Positions 12,506 to 15,259 of a DNA stretch of 15,259 nt are shown piece by piece. Source of the stretch: Streptosporangiaceae bacterium (GTDB taxonomy: Bacteria > Actinomycetota > Actinomycetes > Streptosporangiales > Streptosporangiaceae); NCBI GenBank assembly GCA_025934635.1, contig JAICWX010000213.1:1-15259 (forward strand). The letters are read 5' to 3'. Positions within the stretch are counted from its first letter, which is position 1, and the number at the start of each line of letters is the position of its first letter. The notes beneath the pieces were generated by a model. The model ran no database searches. It was not told the origin of the DNA and saw only the letters and a program-made list of their open reading frames with translations. The position numbers were made by a program, and so were the translations under genes.

Positions 12506-15259
12506 TCACCGGCGGGCGAGCCAGCGTTCCATGCAGGCGAGCAGCTCGTCGGTGTCGACCGGCTTGGTGACGTAGTCGCTGGCGCCGGCCGCGATGCTCT
12601 TCTCTCGGTCGCCCGGCATGGCCCGCGCCGTCACCGCGATGATCGGCAGGGCCGCGAAGGCGGGCATCTGCCTGATCTTGTGCATCGTGGTGTAGCCGTC
12701 GAGTTCCGGCATCATCACGTCCATCAAGATGAGGTCGGTGTCCTCGGCGCTGAGCAGCGCCTCGATGCCCTTGCGCCCGTTGGCCGCCTGGGTGACGGTC
12801 ATCCCGTGCAGCTCGAGCGTGCTGGTGATGGCGAAGACGTTACGCGGGTCGTCGTCGATCACCAGGACCCGCCGCCCCAGCAGTGCCTCGTGCCCCTCGG
12901 CCTGCCCGGCGGCCCGGGCCGGCTCGCCGGGACGCTCGCTGATCAGCGCGGGTACCTGATCGGGCTGCGCGGCCGACAAGTGCAGCGTGATCCGCTCCCG
13001 CAGCTCATCGAGCGAGGGCAGCAGCTCGAGCGGGTGCGCGCCGAACCGCAGCCGGGCCAGCCGGGCCTGGGCGCTGTCGATCTTGTCCCTGGTGTGCGCG
13101 AGGACCGGGACATCGCGCAGGTCCGGATCTTCCTTGAGGCGCTCGAGGAAGGCGAACGCGGACGCGTCCTCCAGCCCCAGGTCGAGCACCACGCACTGGT
13201 GCGGCGCCGCGTTGAGGGCCTCGATGCCCTGCTCCGGGCTGACCGCCGTGCCCACGTGCACCGGGCCGTGGATGCCGGTCAGGTCGGAGACCGCGCTGTG
13301 CGCCAGCAGCGTCAGCAGGCCGCCGCGGGCCCCCTCGAGGACCAGCAGGCGCCGGCCGCCGGGTGCCGTGTCGTCCGGCACGGCCGGCTGCATCTGCAGC
13401 GCCGCGGTCGCCCCGGCATGCGCCTCGCCGGTGTACCCGAGGCCGAGGCCGTTGCTCCCCGGATCGGCCTCATCGGCGATGCCCCCGGGCAGCTCGCACG
13501 GCAGGTACAGGGTGAACGTGCTGCCCAGGCCGAGCTCGCTCTCCGCCGCGATCTCCCCGCCGAGCAGGGCGCCGACCTCGCGAGCGATCGACAGGCCGAG
13601 GCCGGTCCCGCCGTAGCGGCGGCTGAGCGTGCCGTCGCCCTGCTGGAAGGCGCCGAAGATGGTGGTCAGGTTGTCCGGCGCGATGCCGATGCCGCTGTCC
13701 GCCACCGAGAACTCCAGCATCTCGCCGTCGGCCTGGCGTCCGGCCCGCGCCACCCGCAGCAGCACGTGCCCGCGCTCGGTGAACTTGACCGCGTTGGCCA
13801 GCAGGTTGCCGAGCACCTGGCGCAGCCGCTGCCGGTCGGTGACCAGCTCGGCCGGCGCCTCGGTGTCCGCCTCGACGGAGAAGTCCAGCCCCTTCTCCGC
13901 GGTGAGCGGCTGGAAGGTGGCCTGGATGTCCTCGAGCAGGGCGCTGAGCGGAAACCGCTCCGCATGGATGTCCATCCGCCCCGCCTCGACCTTGGACAAG
14001 TCGAGGATGTCATTGATGAGCTGCAGCAGGTCCGAGCCGGCCGAGTGGATGACGTTGGCGTACTCGACCTGCTTGGCGGTGAGGTTGCGGCCCGGGTTCT
14101 GTGCCAGCAGGCGGGCCAGGATGAGCAGGCTGTTCAGCGGCGTGCGCAGCTCGTGCGACATGTTCGCGAGGAACTGCGACTTGTACTTGGAGGCCAGCGC
14201 CAGCTGCCGCGCCCGTTCCTCGATCTCCTGCCTGGCCTGCTCGATCTCGGCGTTCTTGGTCTCGATGTCGCGGTTCTGCGCGGCCAGCAGCGCCGCCTTC
14301 TCCTCGAGCTCGGCGTTGGACCGCTGCAGTTCGACCTGCTGGCTCTGCAGCTCCTCGGACCGGGCCTGGAGCTCGGAGGTGAGCCGCTGCGACTCCTCGA
14401 GCAGCGCGTCGGTGCGGGCGTTCGCGATGATCGTGTTGAAGTTGACCCCGAGGGTCTCGGTCAGCTGCTCGAGGAAGTCGGTCTGCACCGGGTTGAACGA
14501 GGTGAACGAGGCGAGCTCGATCACGCCGAGCACCTGGTCCTCGAACAGGATCGGCAGCACCGCGAGGTTGGCCGGCGGCGCCTCGCCCAGCCCGGAGGAG
14601 ATCTTCACGTAGTTCTCGGGCAGGTCCCCGACGACGATCGACCGCTTGCTCTTGGCGACCTGGCCGATCAGGGACTGGCCCAGCCGGTACTGGACCGGAG
14701 CGGCCTTGTCGGCCCGCAGCCCGTAGCCCGCGATCAGCCGCAGCTGCGTGTCACCGCCGGCCGGCTCGGACAGGAAGAACGTGCCGTGCTGCGCGCCGAC
14801 CAGCGGGGCGAGCTCGTCCATGATCAGCTCGGCCACCACGGCCAGGTCCCGGTGGCCCTGCATCATCCCGGCGATCTGGGCCAGGTTGGTCTTCAGCCAG
14901 TCCTGCTGCTGGTTGGCCCGGATGGTCTCGCGCAGCGACTGGACCATCGCGTTGATGTTGTCCTTGAGCTCGGCGACCTCGCCCTGCGCTTCCACCGAGA
15001 TCGATCTGGTCAGGTCGCCGGAGGCCACCGCGCTGGTCACCTCGGCGATCGCGCGGACCTGCCGGGTCAGGTTCCCGGCCAGCTCGTTCACGTTCTCGGT
15101 CAGCCGCTTCCAGGTGCCGGACACGCCCTCGACCTCGGCCTGGCCGCCCAGGCGGCCCTCGCTGCCGACCTCGCGGGCCACCCGGGTCACCTCGGCGGCG
15201 AACGCGGACAGCTGGTCGACCATGGTGTTGATGGTGGTCTTCAGCTCGAGGATCTCGCC
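12506..15259 (-). CDS. HAMP-GAF hybrid histidine kinase with two receiver domains, 5'-truncated by the window edge
   Basis: The visible 917 residues are the C-terminal part; the N-terminus is beyond base 15259. In order (visible numbering): HAMP-type repeats (about 1-112, with [16 protein letters not shown]), a GAF domain (about 135-280), a long coiled-coil signalling helix (about 283-355), HisKA with SHELRTPLN (phosphorylated His369), a HATPase domain with [15 protein letters not shown] and GGTGLGLSI, a degenerate receiver (about 636-760) and a canonical receiver (about 797-917). The last has the acidic triplet at 802-804, phospho-acceptor Asp847 in [11 protein letters not shown], Thr877 and Lys899. 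The first receiver keeps an aspartate (Asp693 in VVLDLG) but lacks the acidic pair (LVLEGARG). No membrane helix is visible, so it may be a cytoplasmic multi-HAMP kinase. A phosphorelay to an unknown partner is likely. Confidence 0.95.
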   Translation of the reverse strand, partial: GEILELKTTINTMVDQLSAFAAEVTRVAREVGSEGRLGGQAEVEGVSGTWKRLTENVNELAGNLTRQVRAIAEVTSAVASGDLTRSISVEAQGEVAELKDNINAMVQSLRETIRANQQQDWLKTNLAQIAGMMQGHRDLAVVAELIMDELAPLVGAQHGTFFLSEPAGGDTQLRLIAGYGLRADKAAPVQYRLGQSLIGQVAKSKRSIVVGDLPENYVKISSGLGEAPPANLAVLPILFEDQVLGVIELASFTSFNPVQTDFLEQLTETLGVNFNTIIANARTDALLEESQRLTSELQARSEELQSQQVELQRSNAELEEKAALLAAQNRDIETKNAEIEQARQEIEERARQLALASKYKSQFLANMSHELRTPLNSLLILARLLAQNPGRNLTAKQVEYANVIHSAGSDLLQLINDILDLSKVEAGRMDIHAERFPLSALLEDIQATFQPLTAEKGLDFSVEADTEAPAELVTDRQRLRQVLGNLLANAVKFTERGHVLLRVARAGRQADGEMLEFSVADSGIGIAPDNLTTIFGAFQQGDGTLSRRYGGTGLGLSIAREVGALLGGEIAAESELGLGSTFTLYLPCELPGGIADEADPGSNGLGLGYTGEAHAGATAALQMQPAVPDDTAPGGRRLLVLEGARGGLLTLLAHSAVSDLTGIHGPVHVGTAVSPEQGIEALNAAPHQCVVLDLGLEDASAFAFLERLKEDPDLRDVPVLAHTRDKIDSAQARLARLRFGAHPLELLPSLDELRERITLHLSAAQPDQVPALISERPGEPARAAGQAEGHEALLGRRVLVIDDDPRNVFAITSTLELHGMTVTQAANGRKGIEALLSAEDTDLILMDVMMPELDGYTTMHKIRQMPAFAALPIIAVTARAMPGDREKSIAAGASDYVTKPVDTDELLACMERWLARR

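Noticed and set aside
13629..14612. 327-codon plus-strand open frame antisense to the kinase
   Set aside because: Serine/arginine-rich shadow of the HATPase, HisKA and coiled-coil coding sequence.
1..15259. tRNA, rRNA, insertion sequences or phage genes
   Set aside because: No cloverleaf-like or rRNA-like segment, transposase, integrase or terminal inverted repeats were seen on reading both strands.

Overview
The window is high-GC DNA from an actinomycete. It carries a WhiB protein, DUF3052, DUF3040-like, DUF6458 and ANTAR families, an AhpE-type peroxiredoxin, a SigB/SigF-type sigma factor, GTG/TTG starts and very G/C-rich third codon positions. The gene set suits a filamentous or soil actinomycete (Streptomyces or Streptosporangiales-like); I cannot fix the genus by eye.

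Left part (1-3700): aceE, the E1 subunit of pyruvate dehydrogenase, runs off the left edge on the minus strand. Across a 456-base gap come a DUF3052 gene, a one-domain AhpE-like peroxiredoxin and a small protein with two zinc ribbons, all on the plus strand. The order aceE / DUF3052 / ahpE is, from memory, shared with mycobacteria and streptomycetes, so this is the conserved chromosomal core.

Middle (3700-8300): two parallel modules, each a small CBS-domain-pair protein followed at once by a DNA-repair-type enzyme. The first is CBS plus a LigD-type NHEJ polymerase; the second is CBS plus an endonuclease III-like HhH-GPD protein. Between them, on the minus strand, is a small single-pass membrane protein. 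Then come a DUF3040-like membrane protein and a GAF-ANTAR protein, probably co-transcribed. Three transcription starts here carry a clear SigB/SigF-type promoter (GTTT, 14-15 bases, GGGTAG or GGGTAA), and a fourth has a near match.

Right part (8300-15259): on the minus strand are a GAF-SpoIIE (PP2C) phosphatase, a GlsB/YeaQ-like membrane protein, a DUF6458 protein and the SigB/SigF-family sigma factor. A 291-base gap with a perfect CRP-type palindrome separates the sigma gene from a divergent whiB-family gene. A symmetric four-copy repeat then separates whiB from a convergent, 5'-truncated HAMP-GAF hybrid histidine kinase with two receiver domains.

Taken together the region looks like a stress or dormancy island. 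The sigma factor it encodes could read the promoters of the CBS/repair modules and the two small membrane-protein units. The phosphatase, ANTAR protein, WhiB and hybrid kinase supply signalling. That link is an inference from promoter motifs, not shown. No rRNA, tRNA, CRISPR array or insertion sequence was seen.
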